Shown here piece after piece: positions 12,320 through 24,555 of a stretch of DNA of 64,000 bases. Positions within the stretch are counted from its first letter, which is position 1. Each line of letters begins with the position of its first letter. Made by a program: the position numbers and the translations under genes. The notes below the pieces were generated by a model. It made no database searches, was not told where the DNA came from, and saw only the letters and a list, made by a program, of their open reading frames with translations. This DNA comes from Branchiostoma belcheri (Eukaryota > Chordata > Leptocardii > Amphioxiformes > Branchiostomatidae): positions 318,130 through 382,129 of the forward strand of contig NW_017802924.1 in the NCBI RefSeq assembly GCF_001625305.1. The letters run 5' to 3'.

Positions 12320-13015
12320 TGTTTCCGCACATTTGTAGTCAGCATAACTTCAGAACGCCTTTATGGATTGTGATGATATTTGGTATGCTGGTAAGTCTTA
12401 GGAAGACGAAGGTCAAGTTCAAATATGGGCCTCCTGGTGGATGACTTTGGTACTGCAGCAGAACTTCCGGTTTTTGTATCTCTTGTCCTGAACATGCTGT
12501 GGTCTTGAATTTTTGGTGATAGATAGATTTTCCTGTCAGGAATAAGTGGTGTGGGTTTGGTCCCCCTGGAACACCAGGGGACCTTTGGGCGAAATCTTAG
12601 AAAGCCAATAAGTCCAGATAGGAACAACGCATTTTCATCATTTTTGGTAGGTAGGTAGCTGAGAGAGAGATGTACACAATTAAATGCAAATTATGCAAAT
12701 GAGGACTTTATTTGCATAGTTAATGAGGAAATTCTATAATTACAGTGTTTTACATTATAGTACTTTCATACATGTAATGTATGTAACCTATGGCAGATGG
12801 AACATCAACAGATACTAAGTATGCGAATAATGGCCTAATTTGCATAATTAATGCGAAAATTCTATGATTTCTTAATGGTGAATGATGGGAATGTCATACT
12901 TGGACATCTGTAAGTTAATCAAAAGTTAACATCACGATACATATATTATGTTAATGCAGAGGACATTTGTGTAATTAAAGAAGAAATTTACATTTACATA
13001 TCAAGCCCATTTGTA
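12229..13015 (+). mobile_element. Interspersed repeat with CCTCCATGAAA termini, copy 1
   Basis: Begins ACCTCCATGAAAAATGGAGG, followed by a (TG)n stretch. It then has GTAGTCAGCATAACTTCA, CTGCAGCAGAACTTCCGGTT and several TTTGCATA..TTAATGAGGAA blocks. Further copies are at 22673-23425 and 23430-24246, with partial ones near 60.0-60.6 and 61.05-61.3 kb. Complete copies end with ATGGAGGTATGAGATC, so the CCTCCAT motif is inverted at the ends. No ORF of a transposase or reverse transcriptase was found; non-autonomous. Confidence 0.65.
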
Positions 13016-13387
13016 TTGTAATGTTGATGAAGTAATTTGGATTTAAGATTATTGGTGGAATTTGAAACTGCTAAGTTATTGGTACTGGAGATTTAAATGG
13101 TTTATGCGAATGAATATTGCTGTTAAAATGTTGTTTTTCTCCAAGTCACTAGCACGTGTGTTTGAAGTAATCAGCGAAAGCACGTGCACGTGGTTATTAA
13201 TTCTTATGCATCACGGGTACAAAATTTATTTGAAATGTAGCACAATTTTCATACTTGCAGTGTCACTTCAGTGTGTATTTTGCTTCTCATATATGACAAA
13301 CAATGGTTCAAGAAGAAATATTTTTTATATTTATTTCATCAAGGGATACATATCGCATGGGGGCGCTTTTCAACGTGCCCTGGGGGG

Positions 13388-14360
13388 AATTAACTCAGTC
13401 CAAATTACAACTTCAATTTCCATATCTAATGTCAAGGTAAGACTGGTGGTCGTATCTTAAGCTTCAGATTCAGTTGAACGTGTTAGTGTATAATGATTTC
13501 TCGATTCTTTGTACTACAAGTATCAGCATCAATATCCATATCAATTGAAAGCCAAGACAGGTGGTCATATTTTAAGCAGCAGATTTAGTTGCACGTGTCA
13601 GTGTATAGTAACTTCTTCTCAGTTCTTTGTACTACAAATATAAGCTATAATTTCCATATCGTAATATGTGGGGTCGTGTGGCGCAGTCGGTAGCGCGTTC
13701 GGCTCACACCCGAGAGGTCGTGGGTTCGAACCCTGCCCATGTCATCGATCTTGTGCCCTTGGGAAAGGCACTTTACACGACTTTTCTCACTTCACTCAGG
13801 TGTAAATGAGTACCTAGCTTCGGCTAGGGACGTCCCTCGGATAGGACGTTAAATGGAGGTCCCGTGTTTGGGAGAGCCACACCCCACGCACGTTAAAGAA
13901 CCCACCGCACTTATCGAAAAGAGTAGGGGACCTTCCCGGTGTGAGTGGTTCAAGCCTTACAGTCTGGTCTCGGGGTTGACATCTTTGAAGAGGTGATTGT
14001 CACCTGTTATGTCAATCCTTCCACAAATGTGGTAAATCGTCATAAAATAAAAAAATAAAAGTAATGTCAAAGCAAGACAGGTGGTCGTATCCTAAGCATC
14101 AGATTCAGTCGCACGTGTTGGTGTATAGTAACTTCTTCTTGTTTCTATCTACAATTATTAGCCCCAATATCTAACTGCCAAGGTAATACTGGTTGTCGTA
14201 TCTCAAGAAGCAGATTCAGTTGCACGTGTTAGTGTATGACTTCTTCTCGATTCTTTGTACTACAAGTATTGGCTTCAATATCCATATCTTATGTCAAGGT
14301 AAGACCGGCGGCCGCGACTCAATCACCAGGTCCGGTGCCACGTGCCAATGCAACTTGTAG
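13388..14360 (+). repeat. Diverged ~110-bp tandem array with CACGTG sites
   Basis: Five recognisable units share GGTGGTCGTATCTTAAGC, CAGATTCAGTTGCACGTG and TTCTTTGTACTACAAGTAT. They lie near 13445, 13560, 14078, 14190 and 14305. Four units keep a CACGTG palindrome. The array is split by the SINE at 13668-14046. Confidence 0.6.
13668..14046 (+). mobile_element. tRNA-derived SINE, complete copy
   Basis: tRNA-like 5' head (GTGGCGCAGTCGGTAGCGCG as A-box region, GTGGGTTCGAACCC as B-box region, CAC at the anticodon position). The body has CCCTTGGGAAAGGCACTTTA and CGGTGTGAGTGG, and it ends in an A-rich tail (AAATAAAAAAATAAAA). The acceptor-stem halves do not pair well, so this is a SINE rather than a functional tRNA gene. 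Confidence 0.75.
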
Positions 14361-17060
14361 CTTCTTTATACAGCTATTAGCGTAAATATACAAGTCTACA
14401 ACTCCTACATTAAAATCCATGTCGCAATGTCGAGACCGGCCATTGTGTCTCCATCAGTCGATCCGGTGGGCGATTTTCTCCATCAATAATTTCCTCTCTC
14501 ATCTTTCGAGATGGAAGGGTGCCTACTACTGCTACTACTACTAATTCCCTCTCGAGCTAGCGCACGTGGCGATACATTTAGAGATATTTCGTTCATTTCG
14601 ATACCCTTTAGTCCATGTCTAATATTCAAGGTTCAAAACATAAAAATACAAACATATTGACAGCAAAATTAAAAGAGAATGAACATACATATCATCACAA
14701 ATTATATACTGGTTAACAAAACGATCATGACTTAACTTAAAATATTCAACTTAACTTATGTAGAACTGGTGGATGGCCTTTTTGAATTGATGCAGACAGG
14801 TCAGTGTTTTGATACTGGGTGGCAGGGTGTTCCATAGATCAATGGCGCGGTACAGAAATGTTCACTTTTTGCTGTTTGTTTTTGGTTTAGGGAGTTTGAA
14901 ACTGTAAGAATTGGAAAATCTAGTTGAATACTTGTGGGTAGAATTGACGGATAGAACATAAAATGCTGCGTGTCCACGTACACATTACATCCGACCACGG
15001 GGTTCAAACACGCAACCAGACGGTCGACTTGTTAAACGTCCCTCACGATCACTGGAAGGGATGTGACGTCACGTTGCCAGGCAACGCTCGTCGTCTGAAA
15101 AGTGACATTCTCTCGCGAGACACGAGACTTCGATTGTTCCGTGTCTGAGCTGACATATCCATACATTCTAGACATATAGAATGTTTTGCTATTTTCATCT
15201 ATTAAGTCTTACAGTATATAGCGTCTATTTTGCTGTTGTCGCTCTTGCGTAGCGTCTATATAATTGCTAATAACTATTAATGTAACAGCAATTAGAAACA
15301 TTTAAGTGCTGCATGTTAAGAGGGAATAAAAACATGGAGAAAACACTTCACCTTCATTTTAAGGCTGCAGCCTTGCACCTGAAGATATCTATATAACGTT
15401 ACATGTATATGGAATTTTTCCAAATTTTCCACGTTGATTTTGTAAACAAATTTAACAACATCGCCATGGAAGATTTTTTAAAATCACTTTTACATATTGG
15501 CAAAAAATGGATGACAAAAAACTTGCATTTCCAGCCAAGAATCGAACTTTAGAATCCGTTTCGAACTTGGGAGCAACGTTCGAAATCGGAGTTTCGAAAT
15601 CGGACGTAACTTATCAGCTCTGATTTTAAGGGTGTCACTTCACGCAGAGGATGCTGGGTAACTGGGTACCTACCAAATCGATAATTTTTCCAAAAGTCTA
15701 TCTACAGCATGATTTGATACAGAAATTATGGAAAGCACGAAAAAAAGCCGATAGATTTTGTAAAACAGTTTTTTATTATTCCATTTTCATAACAAATTCG
15801 TCGAGCAATCTCCTAGATCAGCCCACACACATTCTGACAGGGTCACTCTTACATAAGGCACTCTCCCACACTGTTGTTTATACAATAAAAAACACACGCA
15901 TGTTATTACAAAATATATAACTAATTAAAATTTACGTTGCATTTACTTTTATGCCAGAATTTGACAAATATGCCTGTCTTTCTCAATCAGATCTTAAAAA
16001 TCTGTTCCTAGTTTTTATTTTCTTATTATGAAAATAAGTAAAGATGCATCATCATTAGAATTTTTATCATGGTCATAAATGTTAATGTTATTCAAATAGC
16101 CAGCTTCAGACAATCAACTCCACCATATACGTAGGACCAATCTCGGGTTGTTTTTCACACGGCATTTTGGACCAGCTACAGAAGGAGAACACACCCTACA
16201 AGAACAACTGTTACAGCGAGCTGCGCCCGAGTTCTTGCCAAGAAAGTGCCAACTGAAGCTATTCTGACTCACTTGAAAGGTATGCTTTTGTCGGTGGATA
16301 AAAGTAAATGGCCACATTTTTAGTAAAGACGCTTTTCAAAATTTTCCCAGGCATATATACGCACATAGACATATGCAATAAGGGGTTTATTCTCCAAGCA
16401 GATGTTAAGATGCCGTTTTCAGTCAGCAATCATGATACATAGCTGTCAGTGACGCCCGGCCGTCAGAAAACGTTACCAATCTTTCATCTTAATATCTGCT
16501 AGAAGATTACGTTAGTTCGGTAGACAGTATCATTGGTGCTATTGAGATTTTGTACATTATTCATAAGGGTGCATGTGACTAATAAGAGGGTCTAAGAAAA
16601 ATGACTGTTTTAATGGTATGACAGAAAAGAACAGATGATTGACTAAAGATTATTTTAAAAAGAAGTGTTCAATTCTCTACTCTTCTGCCCATTCCTTGTC
16701 TGAGGGTGCAAATGGAGTCATAAGCAGCAGTACACAACATGGATATTCAACCAGCAAGTCTCAGACAATTAACAGGTCCATATAATGCTTCGGCCACAAT
16801 TGCAAAAGGGGGATCCGTTGGGGACATGTAGTTAAAGTGGCAGAACACAGTTTTCGCCTTATGTGGATTTTTATAGTTATGCACCCCAAGGTACATGTAA
16901 CTCACTTCGACGCGGCAAATATAGTAAGGTGTTTGTTTGTTAAGAAATTTACATATGTCTGTTCCAAATAATCCTATAATATGTTAGTTTCTGCGATCTC
17001 TCGCAACGGTTCTATGAGGGCTGAATGCAGTGGTGCGCACTTGCAGGTGTGCAGGCCTAC
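14361..17060. other. Unassigned intergenic sequence
   Basis: No exon or RNA gene recognised. An imperfect inverted repeat at about 16393-16512 (TCTCCAAGCAGATGTTAAGA at one end, CATCTTAATATCTGCTAGAAG at the other) may be an old hairpin element. Several short open frames here lack domains or splice context. Confidence 0.35.
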
Positions 17061-17067
17061 TTTAAAG

Positions 17068-17855
17068 AAGTACCAATGGCTGACAGGTTGTAAAATTAAC
17101 AAGAAGATGTATAATCATTTCATGAAGCCCTTTATAACAAATCCAGTTAAAATCATATCATACTGGGAAGATGATTTCAAATGAAGTCATACCATGGAAA
17201 AAGTGTTTATTTTACCATACAGACTTGTAATGGATACCCAAACCAGAATATTTCAATTTAAATTACTTTATAAATTCTTAGCCACAAACAAGAAATTGTA
17301 TCTCTGGAACATTAAAAAACTCGCCAAATTGCTCTTTGTGTGGTGAGGAGGAAGAAACACCAAAACACATCTTTTGGAACTGTTCTAAAGTCTTTTATTT
17401 TTGGGAATCTGTTTATGACTGGTTCCAGGACAAAACAGAAACCAATCTAAAACTGAATGGTTTTAACATAGTGTTTGGGGATCTGAATGATCAATGCTCT
17501 GCCATTTCCAATTTAATCATGCTGTTAGGAAAAATCTACATTTTCAAAAATCGCCAGGGAATGTTAAAATTGTCGAACTTTGTATCTTTTGTCAAATATT
17601 TCAACGATTTTGGAGATTAATATTGCAAGAATCAGAGGGGAAGTATCAAAACACATGGACAAGTGGAGGAAATTGTACTCGTTATTTGATTAGATAATTT
17701 AGCTATGGTTTTACCGTTTTTTGTTTGTAGATTAGTTACTGTACCATAATTGTTTATTCGTTTCTTGTTCATTTATCAGTTTGTCTCGTTTCCAACGTGA
17801 TTGTTATGTATATTGAATCTGAATAAAGATTGATAATATATATATATATATAGTA
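17068..17855 (+). pseudogene. Non-LTR retrotransposon ORF2 C-terminus and 3' tail, decayed
   Basis: Translation from about 17080 gives ITNPVKIISYWEDDFK, an in-frame TGA, then FQFKLLYKFLATNKKLYLWN. After a +1 frameshift in an A-run it gives CSLCGEEEETPKHIFWNC. That is the zinc-knuckle region found at the C-terminus of many LINE reverse transcriptases (zf-RVT type). It ends at about 17697 with a short 3' tail containing GAATAAAGATTGATAATATA. Two inactivating lesions make it a pseudogene. Confidence 0.8.
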
Positions 17856-18149
17856 AGGTGCACTAGAGAGTCCACCTGGCAGCCAGTACGGGCATCGGTG
17901 TAATTGTGCACAACAATGCACCTTTCTTGGTTTTCATTTCGAGGTAAAATCAAAAACAAATCCTAGGAAAACTATTTGAGTCCGACTACATTTTCTCTCC
18001 TTTGTAAAAGGGGCTTTCCTCTCAACGTTTTTTGTTCATGTCAAGCTTATCTTTTAATTCGAGATTCAAATCAACATATAGTTGGGGCGGTCTTAAGCCC
18101 CATTCACACTAGGGTAAAATATTCCGGGTAGAGCCTAATTGATTCGCTT

Positions 18150-18284
18150 TTAGAATTTTAGAATTTTAGAATTTTAGAATTTTAGAATTTTAGAATTTTA
18201 GAATTTTAGAATTTTAGAATTTTAGAATTTTAGAATTTTAGAATTTTAGAATTTTAGAATTTTAGAATTTTAGAATTTTAGAAT
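18150..18284 (+). repeat. 8-bp tandem repeat (GAATTTTA)n
   Basis: About 16 near-perfect copies, ending about 40 bases before the LRR receptor start codon. It probably lies in the 5' flank or a 5' UTR intron, because TCTTCCTAG just upstream of the start codon looks like a splice acceptor. Confidence 0.9.
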
Positions 18285-18325
18285 TTGGAAAGTTATTTCT
18301 TTATCTTCCTAGGTGGCAGAGCACC

Positions 18326-20243
18326 ATGGGAGGAAAACTGCAACACGTGCTGATCTTTCTTCTCATCATCCTGAAGGAGCCCAACATGCCAGGCGCTAAC
18401 TACAGCTGTGAACCATCACACTGCCTGAAGGAGCCCAACATGCTAGACACCAGCTGTGCGCCATCATCATGCTGGTGCAGGAGAAAGGGCCTCACCAGCA
18501 TCCCTCCAGACCTCCCACCATCCATCGAAAGCTTGGAGTTGCGTAGTAATCATATTACATCTGTAAACCCGGCTATTAATAGGTATAGGAATTTGTCGTG
18601 TTTGCACCTTCATGATAACAAGATAACAATGATTGATCCCGATACATTCAAAACTCTACCCAAACTACGGTCGCTAATCCTGTCAGACAACCAGATAACA
18701 ATGATTCAGGTTGGTACGTTTCAAAATCTACCCAATCTACAAAGATTGGGCCTGATGGGCAACAAGATAACAATTATTAAAGCAAAAACATTTCAAAATC
18801 TACCCGAGCTACGATACTTAAAACTGGCAAACAACCAGATAACAACCATTCAGAAAGATTCTTTTCAAAAGCTTCCCACGCTAGAAAGGCTAGATCTGAA
18901 CAATAACAAGATAACAATTATTCAAGCAGGGGCAATTCAAGATCTAGCCGGACTAAAAGAGTTGTACCTGTTTAACAACCAGATAAGAACGATTCAGATT
19001 GATACATTCCGTAATTTACCCCTACTAGAGAAGTTGCACTTGTACAACAACAAAATACGAAACGTTACATTTGCAAATCTACCACGACTGGCAAAGTTGT
19101 CCCTGGACAGCAACAAGTTAGAAATAATTCCGTTTCTAAATCTACCCGGACTAAAAGAGTTGTGCCTGTACAAAAACAAGATAACAAAGATTACGACAGG
19201 TACATTTGCAAATCTATCCCAACTACAACACTTGACTCTGTCCCGCAATCAGATAGATACCATCCAGTCTAATGCATTTGAAGATCTGCCTCAGCTCGAA
19301 ACTTTGGACCTCTCGAGTAACCAGTTGTCTGCCATTCTCCCTTCAGCTTTTGGCTTGTTGCCATCTATTCGTACCATAAACCTTGCATTTAACCCTATTC
19401 ACTGTGACTGTAAGATTGCACTTTTCAAATTTAACATCACGAAAATTCCTTCAAGTAAGTTCAAAAATTTAATATGTAAAGGACCCCCCAAACTTTACAA
19501 TAAAAGGCTTACAGATATTGATCCTAAAGATATTTGTAAAGAGCTAACCGTTTTGCCAACAACTGTTGATATCCGAACCTCGTCTGCAGTTGGCAGCACA
19601 GAAAGCAATACTGGCCCATCATCACATCCTGTAGGATTGACGTCTGTCATACAGCCCCATGTTAAACCCATTACAAATTGCTAAAAGTTGTTACAATGAC
19701 ACATTCACCTCTCGCTATCACTGGTTCTTTACACGCGATCCTGGCAAAACAGCATATCCTTCAGGCAAAGCAAGCAAAACAAGATTAACGCTAACTTTAT
19801 CCCTTGCAATCACTTCAGACAAACCAGAAACTACTCCCAGTTCCCCCCTACCTGTTCTCATTGGCTCAGTCTTTGGTCCAGTAGCTGGCATTGTCCTGAT
19901 GGGCACCATCATTGTTACAGTTTGGTACAAGAAGAGGACCAGGAACCCTCCTTTAGGACTGAATCCCAATGTTGTTGGCGGCAACACAAACGCAGTAATT
20001 TCTGTGTCGACAAGTAGTCATGACAACCAGTATAAAACAGGGCAGGGCCAGGCTCAGACTAACATTCAATCTCCTAAAGCTGCAAATCTATCGGACATGC
20101 TAGCTGCCTTAAAACCAAATGCCATGCACGCAGGGAACGAAACACTACCAAATAACCCAACAATCAGACATTGTAACGAGCAAACAGGGCAGGGTCAGTC
20201 TCAGGCCAACACTGAATCCAACAGAAAACACCACAGCTACTGA
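18326..20243 (+). CDS. LRR transmembrane receptor (LRRNT - 12 LRR - LRRCT - TM), frame broken before the TM
   Basis: Start chosen at ATG 18326 in strong Kozak context (GCACCATGG), with a likely acceptor just upstream. The first frame (18326-19684, 452 aa) has a hydrophobic N-terminus (VLIFLLIIL), a duplicated LKEPNM segment, an LRRNT-like Cys cluster, about twelve 24-residue LRRs (two shortened to 21) and an LRRCT (HCDCK ... LICKGPP ... DICKE). It stops at KPITNC. A second frame (19659-20243) supplies the transmembrane helix (LIGSVFGPVAGIVLMGTIIV, then WYKKRTRN) and the tail start. Joining them needs a frameshift correction near 19.66-19.7 kb or an unrecognised intron. No donor/acceptor pair that I tried keeps the frame and the LRRCT. 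A GTAAGT at 19455 would cut the LRRCT. Either a decaying gene, a sequence error, or an ectodomain-only product. The role is inferred: cell-surface or soluble recognition protein. Confidence 0.8.
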
Positions 20244-22060
20244 AATGACCAGTGGTCATGATCAGACAGAGCTAGGGTCAGTCTCAGGCCATCACTGAAT
20301 CCAACAGAAACACCACAGCTACTGAAATGACCAGTGGTGATGATCAGACAGAGCAGGGTCAGTCTCAGGCCATCACTGAATCCAACAGAAACACCACAGC
20401 TACTGAAATGACCAGTGGTGATGACCAGTATGAGGATATTGACAACCCCCGTGTTAAAACAGGGCGGGGTCAATCTCAGGCCATCACTGAATCCAACACA
20501 AACACCACAGGTATTGTAATGACCAGTGGTCATGATCAGACAGGGCAGGGTCAGTCTCAGACCAACACTGAAACCTTGGATGCTAGAAATCCATCTTATG
20601 GCACAGGGCTGACTGTCTCTCAGCTTAATTCTCTGTACAAAACCACTACTGTAATGACCAGTGGTCATGACCAGACAGGGTAGGGTCAGTCTCAGGCCAT
20701 TGCTGAATCCAACACCACAGCTACTGTAATGACCAGTGACCATTATTACCATTATGAAGATCTTGATGATTGAAGACATTGAAAACAATTACTAGTATTT
20801 TAAGACAGGGCAGGGCCAGTCGTAGGCCAACACTGAATAGAACACAAACACCACAGCTACTGTGTGAATGACCAGTGGCGATGATCAGACAGGACAGGGT
20901 CGGTATCAGGCCATCACTGAAACCTTCGATACTGAAAATCCATTTTATGGCACAGGGCCGATAGTCTCTCAGCTTAATTCTCTGTACAAAACCACTACTG
21001 TAATGACCAGTGGTCATGATCGACCAGGGCAGGGCCAGTCTCAGGCCATCACTGAATCCAACACAAACACCACAGCTACTGTAATGACCAGTGGTGATGA
21101 TCAGACAGCGCAGGGTCAGTCTCAGGCCATCACTGAATCCCAAAGCAAACACCACAGCTGACCAGTGGTCATGGTCAGACAGGGCAGGGTCAGTCTCAGG
21201 TCATCACTGATACCAACACAAACACCACAGCTACTGTAATGACCAGTGGTCATGATCAGACAGGGCAGGGTCAGTCTCAGGCCATCACTGAATCCAACAC
21301 AAACACCACAGCTACTGTAATGACCAGTGGTCATGAACAGACAGGACAGGGCCAGGCTCAGGCTAACATTCAATCTCCTAACGCTGCAAATCTATCGGAC
21401 ATGCTAGCTGCCTTAAAACCAAATGCCATGCACGCAGGGAACGAAACACTACCAAATAACCCAACAATCAGACATTGTAACGAGCAAACAGGGCAGGGTC
21501 AGTCTCAGTCCCAGTGGTGATGACCAGTATGAGGATATTGACAACCCCCGTGTTAAAACAGGGCGGGGTCAATCTCAGGTCATCACTGAATCCAACACAA
21601 ACACCACAGGTATTGTAATGACCAGTGGTGATGATCAGACAGCGCAGGGTCAGTCTCAGGCCATCACTGAATCCAACAGAAACACCACAGCTATTGTAAT
21701 GACCAGTGGTCATGAACAGACAGGGCAGGGTCAGTCTCAGGCCATCACTGAATCCAACACAAACACCACAGCTACTGTAATGACCAGTGGTCATGACCGG
21801 ACAGGGCAGGGTCAGTCTCAGGCCATTGCCGAATCCAACACCACAGCTACTGTAATGACCGGTGATCATTATTACCATTATGAAGATCTTGATGATTGAA
21901 GATATTGAAAACAATTATTTTAAGACAGGGCAGGGCCAGTCGTAGGCCAACACTGAATAGAACACAAACACCACAGCTACTGTAATGACCAGTGACCATC
22001 ATTACCAGTGTAAAGATATTGAAACAATTAAGACAGGGCAGGGCCAGTCTGCAAGACCTT
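20030..22060 (+). repeat. 81-bp coding-type tandem repeats of the receptor tail, frame-disrupted
   Basis: The units encode 27 residues of the type TSGHDQTGQGQSQAITES + NTNTTATVM. Inserted segments carry YEDIDNPRV, NPSYGTG or NPFYGTG, and LNSLYKTT. A larger duplication is visible: the segment with NLSDMLAALKPNAMH occurs at about 20070 and 21375, and the YHYEDLDD segment at about 20745 and 21870. The frame is broken repeatedly: an extra A in CAGAAAACACC near 20222, an extra base in GAGCTAGGG near 20270, CAG-to-TAG at about 20681, and TCTCAG-to-TCGTAG near 20820 and 21940. So the tail downstream of 20243 is probably no longer translated in one piece. Confidence 0.85.
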
Positions 22061-22672
22061 AGACCAAGTAGTTGATATGTCAACGGAGGTTCGACATTCA
22101 TCAGTAAAAGTAAATACCACCTGTACTTGCAGATTAATATTATTGCACATAAAATTGGAGCTGTGCATGTCTATCTGCACTGGCCCCTGTACTGGGTTTA
22201 TACATACATGTACATGTAGGTGTGTGTGGATATTTATTTGCTGCATTGACTGTTACCACTATAGTTTCAATATAATCCATACTGAGTGGTGCAGATACAA
22301 GTTGTATGTTGAATCTGGCTTTGACTCTTCAGCCTATGTTTCACATTAACACGTACACGTATACTTTCTTGGTTGTCCAAAGTTTTGTAGTATACAATAC
22401 GGTACACGTTAACACAACACAAAATAAAACGTGTATCAAGGTTCCATGGAGTAAAATTCAGTTACTTGAAGAACACAAAATAAATCAAGCAATCAATGAT
22501 ATATCATACCAATGTGACTTTGATTAGTGGCATTTAAGGCCATGTATGTAGTGTGAAAGGAATTTAATATGATTTCATTTGTAACATCAGTTTTAAACTC
22601 CCAAGAGGTCAATATAGATTTGATGATAGTGCAGTCGCAGTGCACTGCTGTTACCACACTGTTGTAACGTTA
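22061..22672. other. 3' flank of the LRR receptor region
   Basis: No exon recognised. AAATAAAACG (22420) and AAATAAATCA (22477) could serve as polyadenylation signals for the upstream gene, but neither is distinctive. Confidence 0.3.
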
Positions 22673-22716
22673 CCTCCATGAAAAATGGAGGTATTTTTTG
22701 GGCGCGTCTGTCTGTG

Positions 22717-22747
<31 letters not shown>

Positions 22748-23425
22748 TTGTGTTTCCGCACATTTGTAGTCAGCATAACTTCATAACGCCTTTATGGATT
22801 ATGATGATATTTGGTAGAAGACGGAGGTCAAGGTCAAATATGGGCCTCCTGGTAGATGACCTTGATACTGCAGCAGAACTTCCGGTTTTTGCATCTTTTG
22901 TCCTGAACATACTTCTTGAATTTTTGGTGACTGATAGCTTTTCCTGTCAGGAATAAGTGGTGTGAGTTTGGTCGTCCTAGCAGCTTGTTCTGGAACTGCA
23001 GGGGACTTTCGGGCGAAATCTTTGAAAGCCAATAAGTCCAGATAGGAACAACGTATTTTCATCAGTTTTGGTGTGTAGGTAGCTGAGAAAATTAAATGCA
23101 AATTATGCAAATGAGGACTTTATTTGCATAATTAATGAGGAAATTCTATAATTAGTGTTTTACATTATAGCACTTGCATACATGTAATGTATGTAACCAA
23201 TGGCAGATGGAACATCAACAGATACTAATTATACAAATGATGACCTAATTTGCATAAATTAATGCGGAAATTCTATGATTTCTTAATGGTGAATAATGGG
23301 AATGTCATACTTGGGACATCTGTAAGTTAATCAAAAGTTAACATCACAATGCATATATTATGTTAATGCAGAGGTTATTTGCATAATTAAAGAAGAAATT
23401 TACATTTACATATCAAGCCCATATT
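22673..23425 (+). mobile_element. Interspersed repeat with CCTCCATGAAA termini, copy 2
   Basis: Starts ACCTCCATGAAAAATGGAGG, has a (TGTC)n run, and shares the internal order of the copy at 12229. It ends near TCATGGAGGTATGAGATC. Copy 3 follows immediately in the same orientation. Confidence 0.7.
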
Positions 23426-23429
23426 TCAT

Positions 23430-24246
23430 GGAGGTATGAGATCTCGGAACTCTTGCTTTTGGCGTGCCTGTGTGTCTGTGTGTGTGTCTGTGTGTGTGTG
23501 ATTGTGTTTCCGCACATTTGTAGTCAGCATCTAACTTCATAACGCCTTTATAGATTGTGATGATATTTGGTATGCTAGTAGGTCTTAGGAAGACAAAGGT
23601 CAAGGTTAAATATGGGCCTCCTGGTGGATGACCTTGGTACTGCAGCAGAACTTCCGGTTCTTGTATCTTTTGTCCTGAACATGCTATGGTCTTGACTTTT
23701 TGGTAACAGATAGCTTTTACTGTCAGGAATAAGTGGTGTGGGTTTGGTCTTCCTAGCAACTTGTTCTGGAACTGCAGGGCACTTTCGGGCGAAATCTTCT
23801 AAAGCCAATAAGTCCAAAAAGGAACAACGTATTTTCATCATTTTTGGTTTGTAGGTAGCTAAGAGAGAGAGTTGTAATTAAATGCAAATTATTAAATGCA
23901 AATGATGCAAATGAGGACATAATTTGCATAATTAAGGAGGAAATTCTATAATTACAGTGTTTTATATAATAGCTCTGTTATACATATAATCTATTTACTC
24001 TGTGGCAGGCGGAACATCAACAGATACCAATTATGCAAATAATGACCTAATTTGCATAATTAATGTGAAAATTCTGTGAATCCTTATTGGTGAATGGTGG
24101 GAATTTTATACCTGGTAACATGTGTAAGTTACTTAAAGGTTTGCACCGCTATGCATATATTATGTTAATGTAGAGCTTATTTGCATAATAATGAGGACAA
24201 AGCAAGCCCATATCTCATGGAGGTATGAGATCTTGGAACTCTTGTC
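23430..24246 (+). mobile_element. Interspersed repeat with CCTCCATGAAA termini, copy 3
   Basis: Same internal order as copies 1 and 2 (TGTAGTCAGCAT, CTGCAGCAGAACTTCCGGTT, repeated TTTGCATAATTAA blocks). It ends with CATGGAGGTATGAGATCTTG. The 5' edge lacks the full hairpin terminus, so copies 2 and 3 share or overlap a boundary. Confidence 0.65.
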
Positions 24247-24482
24247 CCCCCTTTTTTTAATTCTACGACAGTGTCGCAAAATGTAATGAGAAGATGTGAT
24301 GAAAGGAAAGAATCAGAACAGGGCGAGATTTATTGCTGTTTTCGTTTGTTGCTACACTATGTTTTTTTATTCAATTTGCGTCCTAACCTTTGTATTTCCA
24401 CAGTTAGCATGTTCCAAATCTATGCATCTTAATCAGTTTTTTTGCCCTTCATGTATTTTATCGCGCTTTTGCAATGAATTTA

Positions 24483-24530
24483 AGGTCTTCAGTAGACGTC
24501 ATCCATTAAAATTACTTGGTCTGGCCTTAC
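24483..24530. mobile_element. Solo right end of an 'ATGGATGACATCC'-type MITE
   Basis: GACGTCATCCATTAAAATTA followed by CTTGGTCTGGCCTTAC matches the right terminus of copy B. No matching left terminus was found upstream. Confidence 0.45.
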
Positions 24531-24555
24531 AATTTAGGGAATGACCTGTCTGACG

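Noticed and set aside
13668..13740. Candidate tRNA-Val gene
   Set aside because: The acceptor stem does not pair and the same tail follows related heads elsewhere, so it is a SINE head.
19455..19755. Splicing GTAAGT at 19455 to CTTCAG near 19760 to rescue the LRR receptor frame
   Set aside because: The phase fits, but it would delete half of the C-terminal LRR cap cysteines; kept only as an untested alternative.
20237..21914. Minus-strand open frames rich in TGHYSSCGVCVGFSDGL repeats
   Set aside because: These are shadows of the plus-strand 81-bp repeats; the period is a multiple of three so all frames stay open.
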